DNA of 5,090 nucleotides from NCBI GenBank assembly GCA_016649785.1, contig JAENXB010000201.1, positions 1 to 5,090 of the forward strand, written 5' to 3'. The notes under the pieces were generated by a model. That model saw nothing but the letters and a program-made list of their open reading frames with translations, was not told the origin of the DNA and did no database searches. How positions within the stretch are numbered: position 1 is the stretch's first letter; each line of letters starts with the position of its first letter. The DNA comes from Flavobacteriaceae bacterium (lineage in GTDB: Bacteria > Bacteroidota > Bacteroidia > Flavobacteriales > Flavobacteriaceae). The position numbers were made by a program, and so were the translations under genes. This document shows, piece by piece, positions 1-5,090 of this stretch.

Positions 1-98
1 AAGTGTGAAGTGTGAAGTGTGAAGTGTGAAGTGTGAAGTGTGAAGTGTGAAGTGTGAAGTGTGAAGTGTGAAGTGTGAAGTGTGAAGTGTGAAGTGTG
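1..98. repeat. Tandem heptamer array, 14 x AAGTGTG
   Basis: Fourteen perfect head-to-tail copies of AAGTGTG fill the left edge of the window, followed by a partial AA and an A-run. The array starts at the first base, so its true length is unknown. Because 7 is not a multiple of 3, all three plus-strand frames pass through the same cycle of codons, which includes TGA, so the plus strand cannot be coding across it. The minus strand (CACACTT) has no stop in any frame and would read as a repeating HTSHFTL heptapeptide, but no start codon leads into it from the sucC side. The array lies just beyond the sucC terminator. Perfect identity of the units suggests slippage or recent expansion. No function is known to me. 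Confidence 0.97.
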
Positions 99-103
99 AA
101 AAA

Positions 104-152
104 ATACAAACAAAAAAATCCCGGATAATATCCGGGATTTTTTTGTTTGTAT
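104..152 (-). terminator. Rho-independent terminator of sucC, possibly bidirectional
   Basis: This is a perfect 49-base palindrome: 24-base arms (104-127 and 129-152) around a single central A. As RNA it folds into a hairpin with a TCCCGG/CCGGGA core, a three-base loop, and an A7/T7 block at the base of the stem. Read leftward from sucC it ends in TTTTTTT, nine bases after the sucC stop codon, as expected for an intrinsic terminator. Since the palindrome is symmetrical, with a T-run on either strand, it could also stop rightward transcription arriving from the repeat side. Confidence 0.9.
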
Positions 153-160
153 AAAAAGAT

Positions 161-1354
161 TTAGGCTAGTACTGCCTGTACTTTATCTGCTGCTTCCTGA
201 AATTCGATAGCACTTTGAACATCAAGTCCGCTGTTATCTATCAATTCCTTGGCAATATCGGCATTGGTACCTTGCAGGCGCACAATAATAGGCACTTTAA
301 TGGTATCTCCCATATTTTTATATGCATCTACAATTCCCTGGGCTACACGATCACATCGCACAATTCCACCAAAGATATTGATAAGGATAGCTTTTACATT
401 ATCGTCTTTTAAAATCAACCTGAAGGCTTCTTCTACCCTTTTGGCATCGGCTGTTCCGCCTACGTCAAGGAAATTGGCAGGTTCACCACCGGCTTGTTTA
501 ATAAGGTCCATCGTCGCCATTGCAAGTCCGGCTCCATTTACCATACAACCAACGTTTCCGTCAAGATCCACATAGTTAAGTCCAACTTTTTTGGCCTCAA
601 CTTCCACGGGGTTTTCTTCGCGGATATCGCGCATTTCAAGATAATTTTTATGACGGTAAAGCGCATTGTCATCTAAAGTAACCTTTGCATCTACCGCAAG
701 GATCTTATCGTCGCTGGTTTTTAATACAGGATTGATCTCGAATAAGGAAGAATCAGATTTGTCATAGGCAGTATAAAGCGCTAGTACAAATTTAGTCATT
801 TCCTTAAAAGATGCTCCGCTTAAACCGAGATTAAAAGCGATCCTTCTGGCCTGAAACGGCATAATTCCAACGGTAGGATCTATTTCTTCGGTAAAGATCA
901 ATTCGGGGGTATTTTCAGCAACCGCTTCAATATCCATTCCGCCTTCAGTAGAATACATGATCATATTACGGCCTGTGGCTCTGTTTAACAATACAGACAT
1001 ATAATATTCTTCGGGTTCACTATCACCCGGGTAGTATACATCTTCAGCAACCAATATCTGGTGAACTTTTTTACCTTCAGCAGAAGTTTGCTTGGTAACA
1101 AGGTTCATTCCAATCATTTTACCTGCAATTTCTTCAACTTCTTTCAGGTTTTTGGCAAGTTTCACCCCACCACCTTTTCCGCGGCCTCCGGCATGAACCT
1201 GGGCCTTGATAACGTGCCAACCGGTTCCGGTTTGCTCGGTGAGTTCTTTGGCAGCATCAACTGCTCCTTTTGCATTATGGGCAACAATCCCACGCTGAAT
1301 GCGTACGCCAAAGCTGCTTAAAATTTCTTTCCCTTGATATTCGTGTATGTTCAT
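161..1354 (-). CDS. sucC: Succinyl-CoA synthetase (ADP-forming), beta subunit
   Basis: This is the beta subunit of the cytoplasmic TCA-cycle enzyme that converts succinyl-CoA to succinate while making ATP (or GTP); it works with the alpha subunit SucD, which carries the phosphohistidine. The 397 residues match the family's usual length (E. coli about 388) from the N-terminal MNIHEYQGKE to the end, which fixes the ATG start. An ATP-grasp domain (about 1-235) holds K50 and the HAGGRGKGGG loop at 54-63. Likely Mg-binding N208 (FEINPV) and D222 (AVDAKV) follow. The C-terminal CoA-ligase domain has GNVGCMVNGAG at 266-276, FLDVGGTAD at 295-303 and NIFGGIVRCD at 326-335. The segment around 106-120 (VYYPGDSEPEEYYMS) is longer than in E. 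coli. It appears monocistronic, with its own promoter and terminator; sucD is not adjacent in this window. Nucleotide preference cannot be settled by eye. Confidence 0.97.
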   Translation of the reverse strand: MNIHEYQGKEILSSFGVRIQRGIVAHNAKGAVDAAKELTEQTGTGWHVIKAQVHAGGRGKGGGVKLAKNLKEVEEIAGKMIGMNLVTKQTSAEGKKVHQILVAEDVYYPGDSEPEEYYMSVLLNRATGRNMIMYSTEGGMDIEAVAENTPELIFTEEIDPTVGIMPFQARRIAFNLGLSGASFKEMTKFVLALYTAYDKSDSSLFEINPVLKTSDDKILAVDAKVTLDDNALYRHKNYLEMRDIREENPVEVEAKKVGLNYVDLDGNVGCMVNGAGLAMATMDLIKQAGGEPANFLDVGGTADAKRVEEAFRLILKDDNVKAILINIFGGIVRCDRVAQGIVDAYKNMGDTIKVPIIVRLQGTNADIAKELIDNSGLDVQSAIEFQEAADKVQAVLA

Positions 1355-1388
1355 AATCTGCTTTTTATTCAGTATTAATAACGGTTCG

Positions 1389-1396
1389 CAAAAGTA
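1389..1396 (-). promoter_or_regulatory. Bacteroidota-type -7 promoter element of sucC
   Basis: On the minus strand this reads TACTTTTG, an exact match to the Bacteroidota primary sigma factor -7 consensus TAnnTTTG. It ends 34 bases before the sucC ATG, implying a leader of about 25-30 bases. I see no TTG -33 element at the usual spacing of about 19-20; the nearest (1429-1431) is too far. No strong Shine-Dalgarno sequence follows, only A-rich sequence, which is normal for the phylum. Confidence 0.6.
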
Positions 1397-1416
1397 ACGA
1401 ATGTAAAACGAATGTA
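1396..1416. repeat. 10-bp direct repeat AACGAATGTA beside the sucC promoter
   Basis: AACGAATGTA occurs at 1396-1405 and again at 1407-1416, separated by one base (period 11, about one helical turn). It abuts and shares one base with the sucC -7 element and occupies the -10 to -30 spacer region of that promoter. Two same-face half-sites in this position would suit a repressor or activator bound as a direct-repeat dimer, but that is inference; chance duplication is possible. Confidence 0.5.
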
Positions 1417-1595
1417 GAGGAATTGTCCCAATCTTTTTTAAATTAGAAATTTGGGGTTCTTCTCCTTTAATTCAGTGGTTTAATTCTAAATCATTTAAGG
1501 GTTCCATCGCTTTATTATAATGATCTAAATCAGTATTGACTATATCGTTATAGTGATTAAACACCCATTTTCTTAATTTTATGCGATTTCTCAGC

Positions 1596-1603
1596 TACTT
1601 TTG
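1596..1603 (+). promoter_or_regulatory. Bacteroidota-type -7 promoter element of the MFS gene
   Basis: TACTTTTG matches TAnnTTTG exactly and ends 20 bases before the transporter ATG, implying a very short leader of roughly 15 bases. A weak -33 candidate, TTA at 1573-1575, lies 20 bases upstream. The same nine bases TACTTTTGC form the leftward sucC promoter, so the two divergent genes carry identical -7 boxes. Confidence 0.6.
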
Positions 1604-1623
1604 CAAATTAAATTTTTGTCGAA

Positions 1624-2799
1624 ATGAAGAAAGCATTAATTGCATTAGCCATTGGAGGATTTGGAATTGGGATGACAGAATTTGTAATTATGGGGATCCT
1701 CCCGGATGTTGCAGGAGATTTGGGCGTGAGCATCCCAAAAGCAGGGCATTTTATTGCCGCTTATGCATTGGGAGTAGTTGTGGGCGCGCCAATTTTAACC
1801 GGTTTGGCAGGGAAATGGCCCAGCCATAAGATCCTGATGTTATTAATGATTTGGTTTACTATTTTTAATACCCTCTCTGCTTTCGCCAATAGTTATGAAA
1901 CGCTTTTAATCGCCAGGTTTTTATCCGGCCTGCCTCATGGGGCTTTCTTTGGAATTGGGGCTGTTGTGGCAGCTAAATTGGCAAAACCCGGAAAATCTGC
2001 CCAGGCAATCTCCATGATGTTCACAGGCTTAACCCTGGCAAATGTAATTGGAGTGCCTTTAGGAACGTATTTTGGCCAGCATTTTAGCTGGAATGTTTCT
2101 TTTTTAATGGTAGGATTCGTAGGGGTTTTGGCAGTTCTTAGCATTATTTTCTGGATGCCGGAATTATCTAAATCCTCATCCAACGGATTGAGAAAGGACC
2201 TAAAAGTATTTAAAAGGCTTGAACTCTGGATGGTGGTTTTACTTACAACTATAGGTACCGGCGGTTTTTTTGCCTGGTATAGTTATATAGCACCATTAAT
2301 TACGAACGTTGCCGGGCATCCGGAAAGTATGGTAAGTTATGCTATGATCATTGCCGGAATTGGAATGGTGGTAGGGAATTTACTTGGGGGAAAACTTGCG
2401 GAAATATTTTCCCCAATTTATGCAGTTCTGATATCATTGATCCTAATGGTGATTGTCCTTATAAGCAATACCTTTCTCGCTGATGATAAAATAGCAATTC
2501 TTATTTTAACCTTTATTATTAGTATGGTGGCTTTTACATTATCCACTCCCATTCAATTAGCTATGATACATACTGCAAAAGGATCGGAAATGTTGGGATC
2601 TTCCATGAACCAAAGTGCCTTTAATATGGGAAATGCTTTCGGGGCATTCTTTGCGGGAATACCAATTGCTTTAGGCTTCGGTTTTACATCGGCTACCCTG
2701 GTTGGTGCTGTTATGGCCGGATCAGGAGTTATAATTGCTATTGTAATAATCATGATGAGGAAAAGAAGAGAGAATCTTGTTGTTTCCGGGGAATTTTAA
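1624..2799 (+). CDS. MFS transporter, DHA1/AraJ-like efflux family
   Basis: This 391-residue inner-membrane protein has about twelve hydrophobic helices, at roughly 4-27, 40-62, 69-89, 92-116, 130-150, 157-178, 201-224, 237-256, 264-283, 289-311, 330-351 and 354-377, with a polar central loop at 181-199. That is the normal size and plan of a single-polypeptide proton-driven antiporter. The first helix has GMTEFVIMGILPDVA (16-30), the acidic signature typical of AraJ/YdhP/NepI-type DHA1 carriers. LAGKWPSHKIL (61-71) sits at the motif-A loop between helices 2 and 3, R98 lies in helix 4, and GVPLGTYFG (143-151) is the helix-5 antiporter motif C. The family exports sugars, nucleosides or drugs; the substrate here cannot be told. 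The ATG follows a promoter box closely and begins a conventional MKKAL N-terminus. No regulator gene is adjacent. It is probably monocistronic. Confidence 0.9.
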   Translation: MKKALIALAIGGFGIGMTEFVIMGILPDVAGDLGVSIPKAGHFIAAYALGVVVGAPILTGLAGKWPSHKILMLLMIWFTIFNTLSAFANSYETLLIARFLSGLPHGAFFGIGAVVAAKLAKPGKSAQAISMMFTGLTLANVIGVPLGTYFGQHFSWNVSFLMVGFVGVLAVLSIIFWMPELSKSSSNGLRKDLKVFKRLELWMVVLLTTIGTGGFFAWYSYIAPLITNVAGHPESMVSYAMIIAGIGMVVGNLLGGKLAEIFSPIYAVLISLILMVIVLISNTFLADDKIAILILTFIISMVAFTLSTPIQLAMIHTAKGSEMLGSSMNQSAFNMGNAFGAFFAGIPIALGFGFTSATLVGAVMAGSGVIIAIVIIMMRKRRENLVVSGEF

Positions 2800-2820
2800 C
2801 CCAACTAATATAAAAACTTT

Positions 2821-2856
2821 AGCTGAATAGCATTCCGTAAGGCATTTCAGCTTTTA
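2821..2856 (+). terminator. Probable terminator hairpin after the MFS gene
   Basis: AGCTGAA (2821-2827) pairs with TTCAGCT (2846-2852) around an 18-base loop that contains a small CC/GG pairing, followed by TTTA and TT. It lies 21 bases past the transporter stop codon. The stem is short and the T-run is broken, so this is a weaker candidate than the sucC terminator. Confidence 0.45.
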
Positions 2857-2911
2857 TTAAAAACTCCTTTTGAATCTTTTGATAAAGGGGCGATAAAATA
2901 ACATTTTGACC

Positions 2912-2934
2912 GATTGTGTTATTTTCTGACAATC
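2912..2934. promoter_or_regulatory. Inverted repeat upstream of lysA, possible operator
   Basis: GATTGT (2912-2917) and ACAATC (2929-2934) form a perfect 6-bp inverted repeat with an 11-bp spacer, centred about 40 bases upstream of the lysA -7 element. An 8-bp palindrome, TATCGATA (2937-2944), follows directly. The position would suit an activator or repressor site. The half-sites are short enough to arise by chance in AT-rich DNA. Confidence 0.3.
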
Positions 2935-2959
2935 ATTATCGATATTTGGATTTCTAATT

Positions 2960-2967
2960 TATTTTTG
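2960..2967 (+). promoter_or_regulatory. Bacteroidota-type -7 promoter element of lysA
   Basis: TATTTTTG matches TAnnTTTG and ends 22 bases before the lysA ATG. A -33 TTG at the standard distance is absent; TTA at 2936-2938 (spacer 21) is the best substitute. Between box and start codon lies TTTCTAAAGAAA (2971-2982), a near-perfect 12-bp palindrome covering the likely transcription start. No lysine-riboswitch-like leader fits in so short a 5' region. Confidence 0.5.
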
Positions 2968-2989
2968 CCCTTTCTAAAGAAATTATTAA

Positions 2990-4204
2990 ATGAACGATCA
3001 AGACCTTATTAAAATTGCAGCGGAATTTGGAAACCCTGTTTATGTATACAATGCTGAAAAAATTAAATCCCAATATCTTCGGCTTACGAATGCTTTCAGC
3101 AAAGTAAAACAGCTTAGGATAAATTACGCGGTAAAGGCACTTTCCAATATTTCAATTTTAAAACTATTTAAAGGTTTAGGCTCCGGACTGGACACCGTTT
3201 CAATCCAGGAAGTGCAATTGGGACTAAAAGCGGGTTTTGATCCTTCAAGAATAATATATACACCTAACGGGGTTTCCCTGGAAGAAATTGAGGAAGCCTC
3301 CAAACTTGGGGTGCAGATCAATATCGACAATTTGTCCATCCTGGAGCAATTTGGAACGCGCCACCCCAAGGTGCCGGTTTGCATTCGTATCAATCCGCAT
3401 GTGATGGCAGGGGGAAATTCCAATATTTCTGTGGGACATATCGACTCCAAATTCGGGATCTCAATTCATCAGATCCCGCATTTATTGAGGATCGTGGAAA
3501 ATACCGGGATGAACATCAACGGGATCCATATGCATACGGGCAGTGATATCCTGGATATTGAAGTGTTTTTATATGCTTCGGAAATTTTGTTTGATACTGC
3601 AAAACATTTTAAGGATCTTGAATTTTTGGATTTTGGCAGCGGATTTAAAGTGCCTTATAAAGAAGGTGATATTGAAACCGACATAGAAGAATTGGGCGAA
3701 AAACTGACCAAAAAGTTTAAATCCTTCTGCAAAGAATATGGCCGCGAACTTACCCTGACCTTTGAACCCGGAAAATTCCTGGTGAGCGAATCCGGAAAGT
3801 TTGTGGTACGGGTAAATGTAATAAAGCAAACCACTTCCACTGTTTTTGCAGGCGTAGATAGCGGATTTAACCATTTGATACGTCCCATGTTTTATGGGTC
3901 GCAGCATGTGATCAGGAATATTTCAAATCCGGCGGGAAAAGAACGATTTTACTCGGTAGTGGGTTATATATGCGAAACCGATACTTTTGCCACCAACCGC
4001 AGGATCGCAGAAATAAAAGAAGGCGATTTGCTGTGTTTCAGTAATGCCGGTGGATATTGCTTCAGCATGGCCAGCAATTACAACTCCCGTTACCGGCCCG
4101 CCGAGGTTCTATGGTACAACGGGGAAGCGCATTTGATCAGAAAACGGGAGACTTTTGAGGATTTGGTGAGGAATCTGGTGGAAATTGACCTTGAAAACCT
4201 TTAA
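2990..4204 (+). CDS. lysA: Diaminopimelate decarboxylase (PLP-dependent)
   Basis: LysA catalyses the last step of lysine synthesis in the cytoplasm, decarboxylating meso-diaminopimelate to L-lysine with pyridoxal phosphate. The 404 residues form the expected alanine-racemase-like barrel (about 20-265) and C-terminal beta domain. Visible motifs in order: PLP lysine K49 in NYAVKAL; HMHTGSDI (180-187), the counterpart of HxGS; FGSGF (215-219), the phosphate-binding glycine loop; EPGKFLV (259-265); LIRPMFY (296-302); the catalytic-cysteine motif GYICETD (325-331, C328); and NAGGYCFSMASNYNSRYRPAEVL near 352-373. The usual EPGR reads EPGK here, which I recall as normal for flavobacterial LysA. The length is close to the roughly 420 residues of typical enzymes; no aspartokinase domain is fused. 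The ATG gives a native-looking N-terminus and follows a promoter box by 22 bases. Related ornithine/arginine decarboxylases are less likely given the YICETD and RYRPAEVL motifs. Confidence 0.95.
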   Translation: MNDQDLIKIAAEFGNPVYVYNAEKIKSQYLRLTNAFSKVKQLRINYAVKALSNISILKLFKGLGSGLDTVSIQEVQLGLKAGFDPSRIIYTPNGVSLEEIEEASKLGVQINIDNLSILEQFGTRHPKVPVCIRINPHVMAGGNSNISVGHIDSKFGISIHQIPHLLRIVENTGMNINGIHMHTGSDILDIEVFLYASEILFDTAKHFKDLEFLDFGSGFKVPYKEGDIETDIEELGEKLTKKFKSFCKEYGRELTLTFEPGKFLVSESGKFVVRVNVIKQTTSTVFAGVDSGFNHLIRPMFYGSQHVIRNISNPAGKERFYSVVGYICETDTFATNRRIAEIKEGDLLCFSNAGGYCFSMASNYNSRYRPAEVLWYNGEAHLIRKRETFEDLVRNLVEIDLENL

Positions 4205-4258
4205 AAATAAAATTGTATTTTCATAAAAACTAAACTCAAATCATTAAAATCCAAAATT

Positions 4259-5035
4259 ATGTCTAAGTTCAGAAAATGTTTGCTTCCGGTAATTGTTATG
4301 TTCATATTGCCACTCCTATTGGCTGCACAGGAACCATCCGCGCAATTTTATCAGCTTAAAATTTACAGCTTTGATAAGGATTCGCAGATACCGGTAACCG
4401 AAGAATATCTTAAAACAGCCTTTCTTCCAACCTTGAAAAAGTTAAATATCAAAGATGTTGGGGTTTTTAAACCTAAAGCGGACAGCCTAAAACAGCTTTT
4501 TGTTCTCATTCCGTTTTCTTCTTTGGAAGAAATGAATAGCTTAAATGAAAAGCTTTTAAAGGATGAACTTTATCTGGAAAATGGAAAAGAATATCTTTCT
4601 GCCTCATTTGAAAATCCTCCTTATAAAAGAATAGAAGTTATCGTGATGCGCGCTTTTAAAGATATGCCGTTCATGCAGCCTTCTCCCCTGGACACTCCAA
4701 GGAAAGAGCGGGTTTATGAGTTGAGAAGTTACCAATCCCCCACCGAAGCTTATTTTCAAAACAAGCTTGAAATGTTTAATGAAGGCGAGGAAATTAAGCT
4801 TTTTGATAGTTTGGGCTTCAACGCGGTTTTTTATGGGGAAGTGCTTGCCGGTCCTCACACACCCAACCTGATGTATTTAATTAGCTTTCCAAACCAGGAA
4901 AGTCACGATAAACATTGGGAAAATTTTGGAAATTCTCCCGGATGGAAAAAAATGTCTGAAATAGCCAAATACAAGAATACCGTCTCACATATAGATGCTC
5001 ATTTTCTCTACCCAACCGAATATTCTGATTATTAA
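4259..5035 (+). CDS. Secreted NIPSNAP-family protein, function unknown
   Basis: The 258-residue product begins with a type I signal peptide: positive SKFRK, a hydrophobic core at 8-21, and probable cleavage at LAA|QEP after residue 23. There is no lipobox cysteine, so a periplasmic or secreted soluble protein is expected. The C-terminal half (about 151-250) carries NIPSNAP family features: RVYELRSYQSPTE, KLEMFNEGEE, LGFNAVFYGEVLAGP, NLMYLISFPN, HWENFGNSPGW and NTVSHIDAHFLYPT. The N-terminal half (29-115: FYQLKIYSF, FLPTLKKLNIKDVGVFKP, FVLIPFSSLEEM) has the same order of elements, so the protein looks like two ferredoxin-like domains in tandem. The family folds as dimeric alpha-beta barrels; its biochemical role in bacteria is not known, and I assign none. 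It starts 54 bp after lysA with no obvious terminator or TAnnTTTG box between, so read-through from lysA is plausible. The gene appears complete. Confidence 0.85.
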   Translation: MSKFRKCLLPVIVMFILPLLLAAQEPSAQFYQLKIYSFDKDSQIPVTEEYLKTAFLPTLKKLNIKDVGVFKPKADSLKQLFVLIPFSSLEEMNSLNEKLLKDELYLENGKEYLSASFENPPYKRIEVIVMRAFKDMPFMQPSPLDTPRKERVYELRSYQSPTEAYFQNKLEMFNEGEEIKLFDSLGFNAVFYGEVLAGPHTPNLMYLISFPNQESHDKHWENFGNSPGWKKMSEIAKYKNTVSHIDAHFLYPTEYSDY

Positions 5036-5090
5036 AAATGAGATTGATTTGGGTTTCGTCAATTCGGGACTGGTTTATGGTTTTAAAATT
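5036..5090 (+). other. Right edge: possible start of a further gene
   Basis: After the NIPSNAP stop codon an ATG at 5038-5040 opens a frame (MRLIWVSSIRDWFMVLK) that stays open to the window end. A start two bases after a stop would suggest translational coupling, but 17 codons without a recognisable motif or ribosome-binding site are not enough to call a gene. No terminator hairpin is visible here. Confidence 0.2.

Larger units (their letters stand above)
1355..1623. other. Divergent intergenic region between sucC and the transporter gene
   Basis: This 269-bp AT-rich gap carries outward-facing promoters at each end (1389-1396 leftward, 1596-1603 rightward). The middle, about 1417-1590, has no RNA gene that I recognise. 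It contains imperfect direct repeats (TATAATGAT at 1516-1524 and TATAGTGAT at 1549-1557; TCTAAATCA at 1485-1493 and 1524-1532) and a short minus-strand open stretch ending in TGA at 1472-1474. The sucC frame itself is open for 39 codons upstream of its ATG, back to that TGA, but it has no ATG, GTG or TTG there and it crosses the promoter, so no N-terminal extension is proposed. Confidence 0.7.

Noticed and set aside
1..98. CRISPR array
   Set aside because: The units are 7 bp, identical and without spacers; this is a simple tandem repeat.
249..575. Plus-strand open frame of 108 codons inside sucC
   Set aside because: It lies fully antisense to a convincing conserved gene, has no recognisable domain and no promoter; a frame shadow. 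The same holds for the other antisense frames within sucC.
1355..1471. N-terminal extension of SucC (frame open for 39 codons upstream)
   Set aside because: No ATG, GTG or TTG start lies in it, it spans the promoter box, and the family N-terminus MNIHEYQGKE begins exactly at the chosen ATG.
1581..1829. Plus-strand open frame of 82 codons overlapping the start of the transporter
   Set aside because: It runs in another frame through the first helices of the transporter, and its ATG lies upstream of the promoter -7 box; Cys- and Arg-rich shadow sequence.
2864..2890. Hairpin CTCCTTT/AAAGGGG between the transporter and lysA
   Set aside because: It has a 13-base loop, one G-U pair and no T-run after it; not convincing as a terminator or a riboswitch.
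3124..3450. Minus-strand open frame of 108 codons within lysA (and others at 3569-3907)
   Set aside because: These are antisense to conserved LysA motifs and have no features of their own.
5037..5090. Alternative reading NEIDLGFVNSGLVYGFKI at the right edge, resembling a beta strand
   Set aside because: This frame has no start codon after the NIPSNAP gene and would have to begin inside it; probably chance.
1..5090. Mobile element, phage remnant, tRNA or defence system
   Set aside because: No transposase, integrase, terminal inverted repeats, target duplication, tRNA cloverleaf or defence-type domain is visible; all four main genes are metabolic, transport or exported proteins.

Overview
The window looks like ordinary chromosomal DNA from a member of the Bacteroidota, most likely a marine or soil flavobacterium (Flavobacteriaceae). 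Three things point there. Intergenic DNA is AT-rich. Three genes are preceded by the Bacteroidota -7 promoter motif TAnnTTTG rather than a sigma70-type box, with no strong Shine-Dalgarno sequence. The SucC and LysA proteins carry family variants I associate with this phylum (the VYYPGDSEPEEYYMS segment in SucC, EPGKFLVSE in LysA). The species cannot be fixed from the sequence alone.

Layout, left to right. Positions 1-98 are fourteen perfect copies of the heptamer AAGTGTG, cut by the window edge. Next is a perfect palindrome (104-152) that makes a strong rho-independent terminator for the leftward gene sucC (161-1354), the beta subunit of succinyl-CoA synthetase. A 269-bp divergent intergenic region (1355-1623) holds a promoter for each side, a 10-bp direct repeat next to the sucC -7 box, and a short open reading stretch of doubtful status. 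Rightward genes follow: a 12-helix major facilitator (DHA1/AraJ-like) efflux-type transporter (1624-2799) with a terminator-like hairpin behind it, the diaminopimelate decarboxylase gene lysA (2990-4204) with its own promoter, and, 54 bp further on, a secreted NIPSNAP-family protein of unknown role (4259-5035). The last 55 bases may hold the start of another gene, but this cannot be decided.

How the genes relate: sucC (TCA cycle) and lysA (last step of lysine synthesis from meso-diaminopimelate) are core metabolism. Each appears to be its own transcription unit and no shared pathway ties them together. lysA and the NIPSNAP gene may be co-transcribed, since no terminator or clear promoter lies between them. 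sucC stands without sucD next to it within this window.

I did not find a new biological system here. The points most worth a second look are the heptamer repeat array, the repeats in the sucC/transporter divergent region, and the secreted two-domain NIPSNAP protein behind lysA.
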